NCBI GenBank assembly: GCA_900548815.1 | Contig: URLR01000006.1 | Location: 1 to 55,458 of the forward strand | DNA: 55,458 nucleotides | Direction of reading: 5' to 3' | Origin: an uncultured Collinsella sp. | GTDB lineage: Bacteria > Actinomycetota > Coriobacteriia > Coriobacteriales > Coriobacteriaceae | In this document: positions 14,326 through 23,058 of the stretch, in pieces | Numbering within the stretch: position 1 is the stretch's first letter | Layout: each line of letters begins with the position of its first letter | The notes under the pieces: model-generated | What the model saw: the letters and a program-made list of their open reading frames with translations, nothing else | Database searches by the model: none | What the model was told of the DNA's origin: nothing | Position numbers and translations under genes: made by a program

Positions 14326-15927
14326 ATGTTTAAGAGCATCCAAAAGAGCGGAAGGATCGCAGCAGTCGCCATCGGCCTGATCGCGGCCTTGTCTCCGTTC
14401 GCAGCCCCTCCCGCAGCATTAGCCGGCGGCAGCGTACCAACGCCTGAACTTGAGAAGTCGTATAGCTTTAAGGTCAGCAGCGATAACTCGTATGTCAGCA
14501 CAAGCGACGATTCAAAGTTCGGCTAATTATACGATTGCGATTACGATGAGGATGACGGTTACAACTTAAAGAGCATAACCCTCATCAATTTTAAAGACGG
14601 CAGTGCAAGCCCAGTTGCCATCCCGGACAAAAGCCTTGGATCAGCATGCCCCACATCCAGCAATCAGCTCTACTGGCAAGACGGCAATAATTTGGTCGTA
14701 TTCTCTCCAGAAAATCATTCCCAAACAGCCCATCCCATCACTTCGGCCAAATATGCCTACACCAGTACAACCGTCTCTTACGACGGCAATAGGGCAGCCG
14801 TGGAACATTATGACAATGAATCTGAGCTTAAAAAAATCGAGATCTATGACCTTAAGTCTGACGAGTTAATTCAAACATATCAATCGGATAAAGATGACTC
14901 TTATTGCTACTACTCAAACGATATGAGCCGTCTCTATTTCTGGCCATACGATACTGAGAAAGGCATTGTTTCTCTTAGGGTTTTCAATTGCGATACAGGG
15001 TCAACGGAATTGAAAACAGTTAACGTTAAGAAAGACGATAGGTCTTCGGACATCGACTACATTCTCACCAGCTTGAATTCCGACGATATTTATCTTCAGA
15101 GCGACACTACACTAATAAAAGCAGACCGTGACGGAAACATGAGCGTTCTATTTAACGATGACGACCACGCTCCTGAATGGCCTGTTTCATACCCGTCGGC
15201 AGAGCTTTATGTCCTCTATACAAAGAAGGGGTCGAACGATCTTTTTGAAGAGGATGACGGGGATTACTATTTAAATGAAGAGGATGCGAATCTTAGTGTT
15301 TATGACCTGAAAAGCGACAAGATCATCAGCTCAATTGCATATCCCTTTGGCGATGGATATCTCAGCGATGTATCGCATGACGGCAGCATTCTGCTTGGAA
15401 AATACTCAGACGACGACAGGTCCTCAGCATGCCTAGTCGATGCTCAGACCGGAGCAAAGAGCGAGTTTGACTCTCATTGGTGCGACCACCTTTCGTTCAT
15501 GAACGGCGATCGCAAGATTTTGGCAGCCTATTTCGACAATGATGACTCCTCGATACTTCATGTGAACATCTACAAGTCCAATATTCCCCATTCGCTGCCT
15601 GAGGATATTCTCTACTTTGTCCAGACTCACCTGCCGTTTGTTATTGGCGGTGGCGTGGCGATCGTCCTCATCATCGGTGGCGCGATCGTTATTCTTTGCA
15701 TCCGCAAGAAGCGCGCGAAGGCCGCGAACGGTGCAGTAGCCGCAGCGCCTAAACCTCAGCGTAAGCAGCGTCGTCGTCAGAAGCACGCCCAGCAGAACGC
15801 CGTGGCACCCGCGGCACCGACGATGCCGGCAGCTCCAAGCGAGCCTGCCCGCTTCTGCCGTCACTGCGGGACCCCGCTCGTACCCGAAGCCCAGTTCTGC
15901 CCCACATGCGGACAAAAGGTAGACTAG
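14326..15927 (+). pseudogene. Secreted/membrane propeller-like protein with zinc ribbon, split by one in-frame TAA
   Basis: One reading frame runs 533 codons from ATG 14326 (AGGAAAGGA upstream) to 15927, interrupted only by TAA at 14524-14526. Before the stop there is a signal peptide (hydrophobic IAAVAIGLIAALSPFAAPPAALAGG). After it come about 330 residues of Asp/Tyr-rich repeats such as YDLKSDELIQTYQSD and YDLKSDKIISSIAYPFGDGY that look like beta-propeller blades. Then follow a membrane helix (VIGGGVAIVLIIGGAIVILCI), a basic linker (KPQRKQRRRQKH) and a CxxC zinc ribbon (RFCRHCGTPL...FCPTCGQK). It is AT-richer than its neighbours, suggesting acquisition, and is bracketed by two 65-bp repeats. 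It is either a recent nonsense pseudogene or a sequencing error; reinitiation at TTG 14692 would yield 411 residues without a signal peptide. The function is unknown. Confidence 0.75.
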
Positions 15928-15954
15928 CGAACAAAACCCAGTAGACCCCAACCG

Positions 15955-15998
15955 CCAAGGCCCCGTTCCAGCACATTCCGAAACGGGGCCTTGGCTTG
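15955..15998 (+). terminator. Hairpin downstream of the propeller-like gene
   Basis: CCAAGGCCCCGTT (15955-15967) pairs perfectly with AACGGGGCCTTGG (15982-15994). The stem is 13 bp; the T-tract after it is short. Confidence 0.65.
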
Positions 15999-16046
15999 GT
16001 GCAGGGGTGCTAATTTGGGAAGGTCACCGTCGCACGCCCCAATGAA

Positions 16047-16111
16047 GTTGCGGTGGAATAGGGACTGTTTTGGCGTCTAGAATCCCTATTTAGTCCCTAT
16101 TTCACCGCAAC
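16047..16111. repeat. 65-bp palindromic repeat, copy 2
   Basis: This copy has the same arms and nearly the same 25-base loop as 14131-14195, in the same orientation. The two differ at only a few loop positions. Identity extends a few bases left of the arm (ATGAA before GTTGCGG). Confidence 0.9.
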
Positions 16112-16113
16112 TT

Positions 16114-16153
16114 AAAAAAGGGGCGCTGACCGGGATAGTCAGCGCCCCTTTTG
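16114..16153 (-). terminator. Terminator of the livHMGF operon
   Basis: GGGGCGCTGAC (16120-16130) pairs with GTCAGCGCCCC (16138-16148). A-runs on the left and CCCCTTTTGTT on the right allow it to act on both strands. It follows the livF stop codon. Confidence 0.85.
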
Positions 16154-16162
16154 TTGGATTGG

Positions 16163-16876
16163 CTAGCCTCCGAGGTAAGCCTTGCGGACGTTATCGTCGT
16201 GCAGGAGCTCTTGGCCCGTGCCGGTCATGGTGATCTTGCCGGTCTCGAGCACGTAGCCGCGCGTGGCGATCGAGAGCGCCATCTGCGCGTTCTGCTCGAC
16301 CAGAAGTACCGTGGTGCCGGCCTTGTGCAGGTCCTCGACAATCTGGAAGATCTGCTCAATCAGAATCGGCGCCAGGCCCATGGAAGGCTCGTCGAGCATG
16401 AGCAGCTTGGGGTTGCTCATAAGGGCGCGGCCCATAACGAGCATCTGCTGCTCGCCGCCCGAAAGGGTGCCGGCGACCTGGCGACGGCGCTCCTTCAGGC
16501 GCGGAAACTGCTCGTAGACGCGCTCAAGGCCCGGAGCAACCGTGGACTTGGGCTGTGTATAGGCGCCCATCTCCAGGTTCTCCTCGACCGTCATCTGCAA
16601 AAAGGCGCGACGGCCCTCGGGGACCTGAGCCAGGCCCTTACCAACCAGCTTATCGGCGGGCGTATGGGTAATGTCCTCGCCCATAAACTTGATGGAGCCG
16701 GTCTTGGAGCGCAGCAGGCCCGAGACGGTCTTGAGCGTTGTGGACTTGCCGGCACCGTTCGCACCGATCAGAGCAACGATCTCGCCCTCGTTGACGTTAA
16801 AGGAGATGTCCTTGATGGCGTGGATGGCGCCGTACCAGACGTTGATGTTATAGACGGAAAGCATCGGCTCTGCCAT
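16163..16876 (-). CDS. livF: Branched-chain amino acid ABC transporter ATPase LivF
   Basis: The 237-residue ATPase has Walker A GANGAGKST, Q-loop QVPEGRRAFLQMTVEENL, signature LSGGEQQM, Walker B LLMLDEPSMGLAP and the switch His region replaced by VEQN, as is normal in LivF. Its start, WYGAIHAIKDISF, is typical. It powers leucine/isoleucine/valine uptake with LivG at the cytoplasmic face of LivHM. The ATG directly follows the livG stop (TAA-ATG) with GGGGGAG upstream, so the two are coupled. It is the last gene of livHMGF. Confidence 0.93.
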   Translation of the reverse strand: MAEPMLSVYNINVWYGAIHAIKDISFNVNEGEIVALIGANGAGKSTTLKTVSGLLRSKTGSIKFMGEDITHTPADKLVGKGLAQVPEGRRAFLQMTVEENLEMGAYTQPKSTVAPGLERVYEQFPRLKERRRQVAGTLSGGEQQMLVMGRALMSNPKLLMLDEPSMGLAPILIEQIFQIVEDLHKAGTTVLLVEQNAQMALSIATRGYVLETGKITMTGTGQELLHDDNVRKAYLGG

Positions 16877-17737
16877 TTAGTTCTCCCCCTTATCCTGCTT
16901 GCCCAGATACGCCTCGATAACAGCGTCGTTGTTCTGGATTTCCTCGGCCGTGCCCTTGGCGATGACCTTACCAAAGTTAAGCACGCAGATACCCTCGCAA
17001 ATATTCATGACGAGCGACATGTCGTGCTCGATAAGCATGATGGCGATACCAAAGGTGTCGCGAATCTTAACGATGTTCTCCATGAGCTCCGCGGTCTCGG
17101 ACGGGTTCATGCCGGCGGCAGGCTCGTCGAGCAGCAGTAGCTTGGGGTTGGTGGCAAGCGCGCGGACGATCTCCAGACGACGCTGAGCGCCGTAAGGCAG
17201 CGATCCGGCCTGCTCGTTTGCCAGATGCTCCATATCAAAGATGGACAGCAGCTCCATGGCACGCTCGTGGGCGGCCTTCTCGTGCTTCCAATACGTCGGC
17301 AGACGCAGCACGCCCTCAAAGCCGGAGTAGCGCTCCTGGTTATGCAGGCCGACCTTAACGTTATCCTCCACCGTCATGGTGTTGAACAGGCGGATGTTTT
17401 GGAAGGTACGGGCAATGCCCATACGGTTGACCTGATAGACCGACTTGCCCGAGGTGTCCTCGCCGTCGAGCAGGATGGTGCCGTGCGTGGGCTGGTACAC
17501 CTTGGTGAGCAGGTTGAAGACCGTGGTCTTACCGGCACCGTTGGGGCCGATCAGACCGGCGATCTCGGTCTTGCCGATAGTCAAGCTAAAGTCGTCGACT
17601 GCCTTAAGGCCACCGAACTCAATGCCCAAGTGGATGCACTCGAGCGCCGGGCGCTCGCCCAGATCGCGGTCGGGAACGATGGCGCCAGAAGGATACGGGA
17701 CCATCTTGCCCTTGTTGAACTCAAATTTACTGGGCAT
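16877..17737 (-). CDS. livG: Branched-chain amino acid ABC transporter ATPase LivG
   Basis: The 286-residue ATPase has Walker A GPNGAGKTT, the LivG-specific insertion around IARTFQNIRLFNTMTVEDNV, signature LPYGAQRRLEI (LSYGxQRR-type), Walker B LLLLDEPAAGMNPSE and switch IEHDMSLVM. A segment of some 30 residues precedes the ABC core and is slightly longer than usual. ATG 17737 is preceded by AGGAGG at nine bases and overlaps the livM end by 11 bases. It pairs with LivF to drive transport. Confidence 0.93.
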   Translation of the reverse strand: MPSKFEFNKGKMVPYPSGAIVPDRDLGERPALECIHLGIEFGGLKAVDDFSLTIGKTEIAGLIGPNGAGKTTVFNLLTKVYQPTHGTILLDGEDTSGKSVYQVNRMGIARTFQNIRLFNTMTVEDNVKVGLHNQERYSGFEGVLRLPTYWKHEKAAHERAMELLSIFDMEHLANEQAGSLPYGAQRRLEIVRALATNPKLLLLDEPAAGMNPSETAELMENIVKIRDTFGIAIMLIEHDMSLVMNICEGICVLNFGKVIAKGTAEEIQNNDAVIEAYLGKQDKGEN

Positions 17738-18806
17738 CGGCTGCCACCTCCTTCTTGGAAGCAAAGCGGTCCTTGACGCGACCGAAGAACGCCTTGAGCT
17801 GCGGGTTGTTGGTAAAGATCATGACCAGGATCAGCACGATGGCGTAGATGAGCATGCGGTAGTCCGAGAACTGACGGAGCAGTTCGGGAAGCACCGTGAG
17901 CAACGCCGCCGCGATGACGGAGCCGCGCATATTGCCCAGACCGCCCAGAACCACGAACACCAGGATGAGGATGGACGTGTTGAAGTCGAACTTGGTGGCG
18001 GAGAGCTGCGAGAAGTTACCGCCGAAGAGAGCTCCGGCAGCACCGGCGAGGGCAGCGGAAACCACGAAGGCGATCATGCGGTACTCGGTGACGGAGATGC
18101 CTACGGACTCGGCTGCAATCTTGTTATCGCGCACGGCCATAATGGCACGGCCGGTACGGCTGCGAACCAGGTTGAGCACGATCACGAGTGCGACCATGAC
18201 CAGGATGGCGCCGGCAAGGAAGGTCGAGTACGTCGACACGCCCGAGGCGCCCTGGGCGCCCTTGATGATGGCGGTGCCGTCCTCGAGCAGGTGCAGGTCG
18301 TCGATCGTAGAGTTGCCCGTGATGTTAAAGATCACGTGCAGGCCGCGCGAGTCGACACCCACGATAAGGCAAGTGACGATCTCTTTGATGATCTCGCCAA
18401 AGGCCAGCGTCACGATAGCCAGGTAATCGCCGCTCAGGCGCAGGACTGGGATGCCGATCAAGAAGCCCAGGATGGCGGCAGCGATAGCGCCGACCACGAT
18501 GCTGATGATAAGGCGCACCGGATCGGAGGGAACGGCGCTCTCGAGGGCGACCGCGGTGACGATACCCGTGTAGGCACCGACACTCATAAAGCCCGCATGG
18601 CCCAGCGACAGGTCGCCCGCGATGCCGACAACGAGGTTGAGGGAAATGGCCATAACGATATAGGCCGTAATGGGGACCAGCTGACCGGCGATCATGCGCG
18701 GGATCATATGGTTGGACTGCATAAAGAACACGATGGCGAAGGCCACGATGCACATGGCATACGTGACAAAGTCGTGACGCGTCTGCTTGTCTTTAAGAAA
18801 CTTCAT
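17727..18806 (-). CDS. livM: Branched-chain amino acid ABC transporter permease LivM
   Basis: The 359-residue membrane protein has around ten hydrophobic segments and the LivM family core: LSLNLVVGIAGDLSLGHAGFMSVGAYTG, GDYLAIVTLAFGEI and GRAIMAVRDNKIAAESVGI. It forms half of the translocation channel with LivH. The start is either ATG 18806 (GGTGAG four bases before) or GTG 18815, which directly abuts the livH stop; I prefer the ATG. Its C-terminus overlaps livG. Confidence 0.93.
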   Translation of the reverse strand: MKFLKDKQTRHDFVTYAMCIVAFAIVFFMQSNHMIPRMIAGQLVPITAYIVMAISLNLVVGIAGDLSLGHAGFMSVGAYTGIVTAVALESAVPSDPVRLIISIVVGAIAAAILGFLIGIPVLRLSGDYLAIVTLAFGEIIKEIVTCLIVGVDSRGLHVIFNITGNSTIDDLHLLEDGTAIIKGAQGASGVSTYSTFLAGAILVMVALVIVLNLVRSRTGRAIMAVRDNKIAAESVGISVTEYRMIAFVVSAALAGAAGALFGGNFSQLSATKFDFNTSILILVFVVLGGLGNMRGSVIAAALLTVLPELLRQFSDYRMLIYAIVLILVMIFTNNPQLKAFFGRVKDRFASKKEVAADAQ

Positions 18807-18815
18807 AACGCTCAC

Positions 18816-19697
18816 CTACACCTTCTCGGGGACGTACTTGCCCAAGAGGCCGGCAGGCTTGACGAGCAGGACGATGATCAAAACACCAAAGACGATGGAG
18901 TTGGCAAGGCTCGTGGAAATGTAAGCCTGCGCCATCGCCTCGATAATGCCGATGAGAATGCCGCCGACAAAGGCGCCAGGGATGGAGCCGATGCCACCGA
19001 AGACGGCGGCGTCGAAGGCCTTGATGCCAGGCATGGCACCCGTCGTGGGCTGCAGCACCGGCGAGTAGGAGCACAGGAGCACACCGGCGATGGCGGCAAG
19101 GGCAGAGCCGATGGCGAACGTCATCGAGATGGTGCGGTTGACGTTGATGCCCATGAGCTGAGCGGCGGCCTTGTCCTCGGACACGGCGCGCATGGCTTTG
19201 CCCATCTTGGTCTTACCTGTAAAGAACATCAGGCCGGCCATGATAACCAGGCAGGCGACGATGGTGACGAGCGAGACGGCGCTTACGTTGAACTTGGCCA
19301 AGAACTCCGGCACCTGGAAGGTGACGAGCGAAGTGAAGTTCTTGGGCGTGGCGCCCCACAGAAGCTGCGCGGCGTTCTGCAGGAAGTAAGACACGCCGAT
19401 AGCCGTGATCAGAACGGCCAGCGGGCCTGCTTGGCGCAGCGGCTTATAGGCCAGACCCTCGATGAGAACACCGAGAACGGTACAGACCACACAAGAGAGA
19501 ACTACAGATGCCCAGCCCGGGAGGCCGAGATACGACGTGGCGCAGAACGAGACATAGGCACCGACCATGATGACGTCGCCGTGAGCGAAGTTGAGCATCT
19601 TGGCGATACCGTAGACCATGGTGTAGCCCAACGCGATGATGGCGTAGACGCTGCCCATGGACAGGCCGTTGACCAGGTATTGGATAAAGACCGTCAT
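18816..19697 (-). CDS. livH: Branched-chain amino acid ABC transporter permease LivH
   Basis: The 293-residue membrane protein begins MTVFIQYLVNGLSMGSVYAIIALGYTMVYGIAKMLNFAHGD, a textbook LivH N-terminus, and later has MRAVSEDKAAAQLMGINVN and DAAVFGGIGSIPGAFVGG. It has about eight membrane segments. The frame is open upstream, but ATG 19697 has a G-run nine to ten bases before it and matches homologues. Two hairpins separate it from livJ. Confidence 0.93.
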   Translation of the reverse strand: MTVFIQYLVNGLSMGSVYAIIALGYTMVYGIAKMLNFAHGDVIMVGAYVSFCATSYLGLPGWASVVLSCVVCTVLGVLIEGLAYKPLRQAGPLAVLITAIGVSYFLQNAAQLLWGATPKNFTSLVTFQVPEFLAKFNVSAVSLVTIVACLVIMAGLMFFTGKTKMGKAMRAVSEDKAAAQLMGINVNRTISMTFAIGSALAAIAGVLLCSYSPVLQPTTGAMPGIKAFDAAVFGGIGSIPGAFVGGILIGIIEAMAQAYISTSLANSIVFGVLIIVLLVKPAGLLGKYVPEKV

Positions 19698-19743
19698 GTT
19701 CCACATCCCCCTTTCGAATAGGTTTCCAGTTGATGTATGAAAC

Positions 19744-19763
19744 AGGGACGTTACATCGTCCCT
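19744..19763 (-). terminator. Hairpin upstream of livH, possible attenuator
   Basis: On the minus strand AGGGACG-ATGTAA-CGTCCCT is followed by GTTTCAT. It lies 46 bases before the livH start codon. Together with the hairpin at 19774-19805 it could lower permease and ATPase expression relative to the binding protein. Confidence 0.5.
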
Positions 19764-19773
19764 AGATACCAAG

Positions 19774-19805
19774 CAAGCAGGGAAGGCCAAAACCTCCCCT
19801 GCTTG
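19774..19805 (-). terminator. Hairpin downstream of livJ, probable partial terminator
   Basis: CAAGCAGGG with AGG pairs with CCT and CCCTGCTTG around a TTTTGG-type loop. It lies about 30 bases after the livJ stop codon. No long T-tract follows, so read-through into livH is likely. Confidence 0.6.
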
Positions 19806-19836
19806 GGATCAAAACCGCTCTATGTAAGGCGGCCTA

Positions 19837-21024
19837 TTAGGCCTGTACGTACTTGCCGTCGGTGATGACGTACGCCGTGGGCTCCTTCTGGACCTGGCCC
19901 TTATCGTTCCAGGTGAGCTTGCCGGTCAGACCGTCAACGGTAATCTTGAGCATAGCCTTCGACAGTTTCTCGGCGACCTCGGTCGGATCGGCGTCGACAC
20001 CAAGACCGGCCTCCTTGACGGCCTCGGCCACCGCATGCACGCCGTCGTAGGCGTCGGCGGCAAACTGGTCGGGAGTATCGCCGTACTTATCCTTGTAAGC
20101 GTTGACGAAGTCGGCGTTCTTCTCGTCGTCGGCGGAGAACGGGGTCATGAGCAGCAGACCCTCGGCAAGAGAGGTATCGAAGCCCTCAACGCCCAGGATG
20201 CCGTCCATGCCGTCGCAGCCCATCATCTTGACGTCGTAGCCCATGTCCTTGGCGTTCTTGAGCAGGACGGACGCCGGCGTGTAGTAGATCGGCGCAAAGA
20301 TCATGGTGGCGCCGGCCTGCTTGGCCTTGGTCAGCTGGTTGGTAAAGCTCGTGGCGGAGTCGTCCTTAAAGGTCTCCTCGTCGACAATCTCGAGCTTGGA
20401 CTCAGCGGCCTGGGCCTTAAAGGAATCTGCGACACCCGCAGAATAAGCGTCGCCGGAGTTATAGAACAGCACGAACTTCTCGTCCGCATACTTCTGCGCC
20501 AGGAACTTGGCAGCGTTGACACCCTGGTTGGGGTCGGTAAAGCAAACCTGGAAGACGCAATCCTTGCCGTCGGTGACGTCCTCGGAGGACGCGGACGGGG
20601 TGATCATGAACGTCTTGGGGTCGTTACCGCACTCTGCGGCAACGGCAACCGACGCACCCGTGGTGGTCGGGCCGACGAGGGCCTGCATGCCCCAGTCGAG
20701 CAGGGTATTCAAGGCGTTGACGGCCTTCTCGCCGTCGGCCTGGTCGTCCTCGGCCTTGCTGGCAAGCGGCAGCTCCTTGGTCGAGAAATCCTTGCAGCCG
20801 AGCTCGACGCCCTGGGTAACGGACTTGCCGTAGGACGCGTTGGCGCCGGTCAGCGGGCCGATGGTGCCGATCTTAAACGAAGCGTCGCCCGAAGCGGAAC
20901 CGCTGTCGCCGCCGTTGGAGGAGCAACCAGCTAGAATGGACATCGCCCCCAGACCTGCTGCGCTCGCGATAACGCTCCTGCGATTCATAACAGGGTTCAA
21001 TGACTTACCGGTGAGGCTCGACAT
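19837..21024 (-). CDS. livJ: Branched-chain amino acid ABC transporter substrate-binding lipoprotein
   Basis: The 395-residue protein has a lipoprotein signal peptide (NRRSVIASAAGLGAMSILAGC, lipobox LAGC with Cys34), a Gly/Ser linker, then the type I periplasmic-binding fold (FKIGTIGPLTGANASYGKSVTQGVELG, DDQADGEKAVNALNTLLDWGMQALVGPTTT, FADAYDGVHAVAEAVKEAG-like end). It would sit on the outer face of the membrane and deliver branched-chain amino acids to LivHMGF. ATG 21024 has GGAG eight to nine bases upstream; the internal ATG 20988 has none. It heads the liv gene cluster, separated from livH by 139 bases with two hairpins. Confidence 0.92.
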   Translation of the reverse strand: MSSLTGKSLNPVMNRRSVIASAAGLGAMSILAGCSSNGGDSGSASGDASFKIGTIGPLTGANASYGKSVTQGVELGCKDFSTKELPLASKAEDDQADGEKAVNALNTLLDWGMQALVGPTTTGASVAVAAECGNDPKTFMITPSASSEDVTDGKDCVFQVCFTDPNQGVNAAKFLAQKYADEKFVLFYNSGDAYSAGVADSFKAQAAESKLEIVDEETFKDDSATSFTNQLTKAKQAGATMIFAPIYYTPASVLLKNAKDMGYDVKMMGCDGMDGILGVEGFDTSLAEGLLLMTPFSADDEKNADFVNAYKDKYGDTPDQFAADAYDGVHAVAEAVKEAGLGVDADPTEVAEKLSKAMLKITVDGLTGKLTWNDKGQVQKEPTAYVITDGKYVQA

Positions 21025-21295
21025 GCGGCTCTCCTCTCAAATCTCGTCGGGTTTCGGTAACCCGACAGGCCATCCTTCGCCGTGTTCGGCGTTCGCAAAA
21101 TAGTAGACGCTTTAGTTGAGAAAAGTGGCGATTATTTCAACTTTTCTTTTGTTTTGTCCGTTTATCCATATTCATGCGTATTTCTATCGGTTTATGCAGT
21201 TTAGCCACTTTATTGTGTGAAAGTATTGTTTCCGTTCTGTTACAAGCGTCCCTGCCCTGATTAAAACAGCCTCACCGCTCGCGTTTTGTGCGCAC
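21025..21295. other. AT-rich leader region upstream of livJ
   Basis: No gene is visible. The stretch 21110-21240 is strongly AT-rich compared with its surroundings and must contain the livJ promoter. On the minus strand TTGAAA near 21138-21143 and TACTAT near 21105-21110 are -35-like and -10-like, but their spacing is wrong for a single promoter. Confidence 0.4.
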
Positions 21296-21340
21296 CTAGG
21301 CAGCGATGTACTTGCCGTCCTGAATCACATAGGCTGTAGG
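21296..21340 (-). pseudogene. Fragment of a second livJ (last 14 codons and stop)
   Basis: Reading the minus strand from 21340 gives PTAYVIQDGKYIAA then TAG. The intact livJ ends PTAYVITDGKYVQA then TAA, so 11 of 14 residues agree, but many third codon positions differ. Upstream of the proline the resemblance stops at once. It is the tail of an old livJ paralogue, lost except for its end. Confidence 0.75.
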
Positions 21341-21500
21341 TCGTATGTAGCGAGCATGTTTCCAATGTTTCCGCAGCGTTTCGGGGGTGCCGTTTTGTGC
21401 GACTCCTGTTGCCTGGCGAGCACACGCCCTCGGTTCACGCTAGAATGCACTCAACCTTTAAGCGGTTAATCCATCCATAAGATGCACGAAGGAGCTATCT

Positions 21501-22844
21501 ATGAGCGAACCCCTGCGCACCGTGAACGTCGGTCTGATCGGTCTGGGAACCGTCGGCGGCGGCGTGGCCCGTCTGATCAAGAGCCACCACGATGAGTACC
21601 TTGCAGCCTACGGCATCGACCTTAAGCTGACCCGCGCCTGCGCGCTTGCTTGGGAGCAGGCCGAGGCGGCAGGCATTGAGCGCGAGGCCTTTACGAGTGA
21701 CTGGCATGACGTCGTCACCGACCCCGCCGTCGATATCGTCGTCGAGCTCATCGGCGGCGAGCATCCCGCGACCGAGATTTTCACCACTGCCTTCGAGAAC
21801 GGCAAGCACGTCGTCTCTGCCAACAAGGCCCTACTGGGCCGTCATGTCGAGACGCTCGCCGAGAAGGCGCGCGCGTGCGGCGTGCAGATTAAGTGCGAGG
21901 CCAGCTGCGGCGGCGGCATCCCCATTGTGAGCACGCTCGAGCACGACCTGGTGGGCAACAGGATCCTGACCATCGCCGGCATTCTCAACGGTACCACCAA
22001 CTATATCCTGTCGCGCATGGACGCCGAGGGCGCCGACTACGCCGACGTGCTTGCCGACGCGCAGGCCAAGGGCTATGCCGAGGCCGACCCGTCCGCCGAC
22101 GTCGACGGCTTCGACGCCGCCAGCAAGACGGCCATCCTCGCCTCCATCGGCTTTGGCACCCGCGTGACCACCGACGACGTATACCAGCAGGGTATCCGTA
22201 CCATCGGCGCCGAGGACATCGCCCAGGCCCGCGAGCTCGGCTACACCATTAAGCTGCTCGGCATCGCCCGCAACACCGACGCCGGCGTCGACGTCCGCGT
22301 GCATCCCACGCTGATCCCCGCCGATCACATGCTTGCCAAGGTCAACGGCGCCATGAACGCTGTCTACGTGGTAGGCGACGCCGTGGGCGAGACCATGTTC
22401 TACGGTGCCGGCGCAGGCTCCTTCCCCACCGCGAGCGCCGTCGTGGGCGATATCCTGTCGCTCTCCGAGCAGATCAGCCGCGGCGTGGCTCCGCTGCCCG
22501 AGATTGAGCCCTATGGTCACAACCTCGCCTTTAAGCCCATGGACAAGCTCCAGACCAAGTACTATGTGCGCCTGAAGGTCGCCGACCGCGTGGGCGCCCT
22601 GTCCGAGACGGTCGACATCTTTGCCAAGCACAACATCTCGATCTCGCTCATCAACCAGGTCGAGGACGGCAAGTCGGGCGTCAGCGATGCCTGCTCGGTC
22701 ATCTTCCTGACGCACCGCGCGCTCGAGAAGGACGTCCAGGCTGCCGCCGCCGAGCTTGCCGGCGTCGACTGCGTGGCCGAGGTCGCCAACGTCCTGCGCA
22801 TCGAGGACGTCGAGGCCTGGACCGAAGGCGTCATGGCCAACTAG
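21501..22844 (+). CDS. hom: Homoserine dehydrogenase
   Basis: The enzyme reduces aspartate-semialdehyde to homoserine on the path to threonine and methionine. The 447-residue protein has the NAD(P)-binding GLGTVGGG (14-21), VVELIGG, the KHVVSANKALL motif, the catalytic-domain signature GILNGTTNYILSRM, then YAEADPSADVDGFDAASKTAIL. A C-terminal ACT domain (VADRVGALSETVDIFAKHNISISLINQ) suggests feedback control by an amino acid, typically threonine. The ATG follows AAGGAG at a good distance. A strong terminator follows, and a TAGAAT box near 21441 may be its -10 element. It is transcribed alone, divergent from livJ. Confidence 0.95.
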   Translation: MSEPLRTVNVGLIGLGTVGGGVARLIKSHHDEYLAAYGIDLKLTRACALAWEQAEAAGIEREAFTSDWHDVVTDPAVDIVVELIGGEHPATEIFTTAFENGKHVVSANKALLGRHVETLAEKARACGVQIKCEASCGGGIPIVSTLEHDLVGNRILTIAGILNGTTNYILSRMDAEGADYADVLADAQAKGYAEADPSADVDGFDAASKTAILASIGFGTRVTTDDVYQQGIRTIGAEDIAQARELGYTIKLLGIARNTDAGVDVRVHPTLIPADHMLAKVNGAMNAVYVVGDAVGETMFYGAGAGSFPTASAVVGDILSLSEQISRGVAPLPEIEPYGHNLAFKPMDKLQTKYYVRLKVADRVGALSETVDIFAKHNISISLINQVEDGKSGVSDACSVIFLTHRALEKDVQAAAAELAGVDCVAEVANVLRIEDVEAWTEGVMAN

Positions 22845-22874
22845 TCCATCAATCGCCTAGCAATACGCGCTTTG

Positions 22875-22911
22875 AGGGCTCCCGTCCGATGTGGGACGGG
22901 AGCCCTTTTGT
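22875..22911 (+). terminator. Terminator of hom
   Basis: AGGGCTCCCGTCC-GATGT-GGGACGGGAGCCCT followed by TTTG is a strong Rho-independent terminator just after the hom stop codon. Confidence 0.88.
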
Positions 22912-23058
22912 CTCCTGCCCTAAGCACAACGGCAGAGCACATTTGCGCGAGCCGCTCATCGGTAACGCGGGCTACCGTTCACCGATATGCAAACGCGGCC
23001 GATTCCGGCTACCGCTACGCTGTGCTGCGTACGTCCACCCCCGAAGAATGGAGGCACC

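Noticed and set aside
17445..19721. Long plus-strand open frame opposite livG-livM-livH
   Set aside because: It runs antisense through three well-identified liv genes, with composition typical of a codon-bias shadow.
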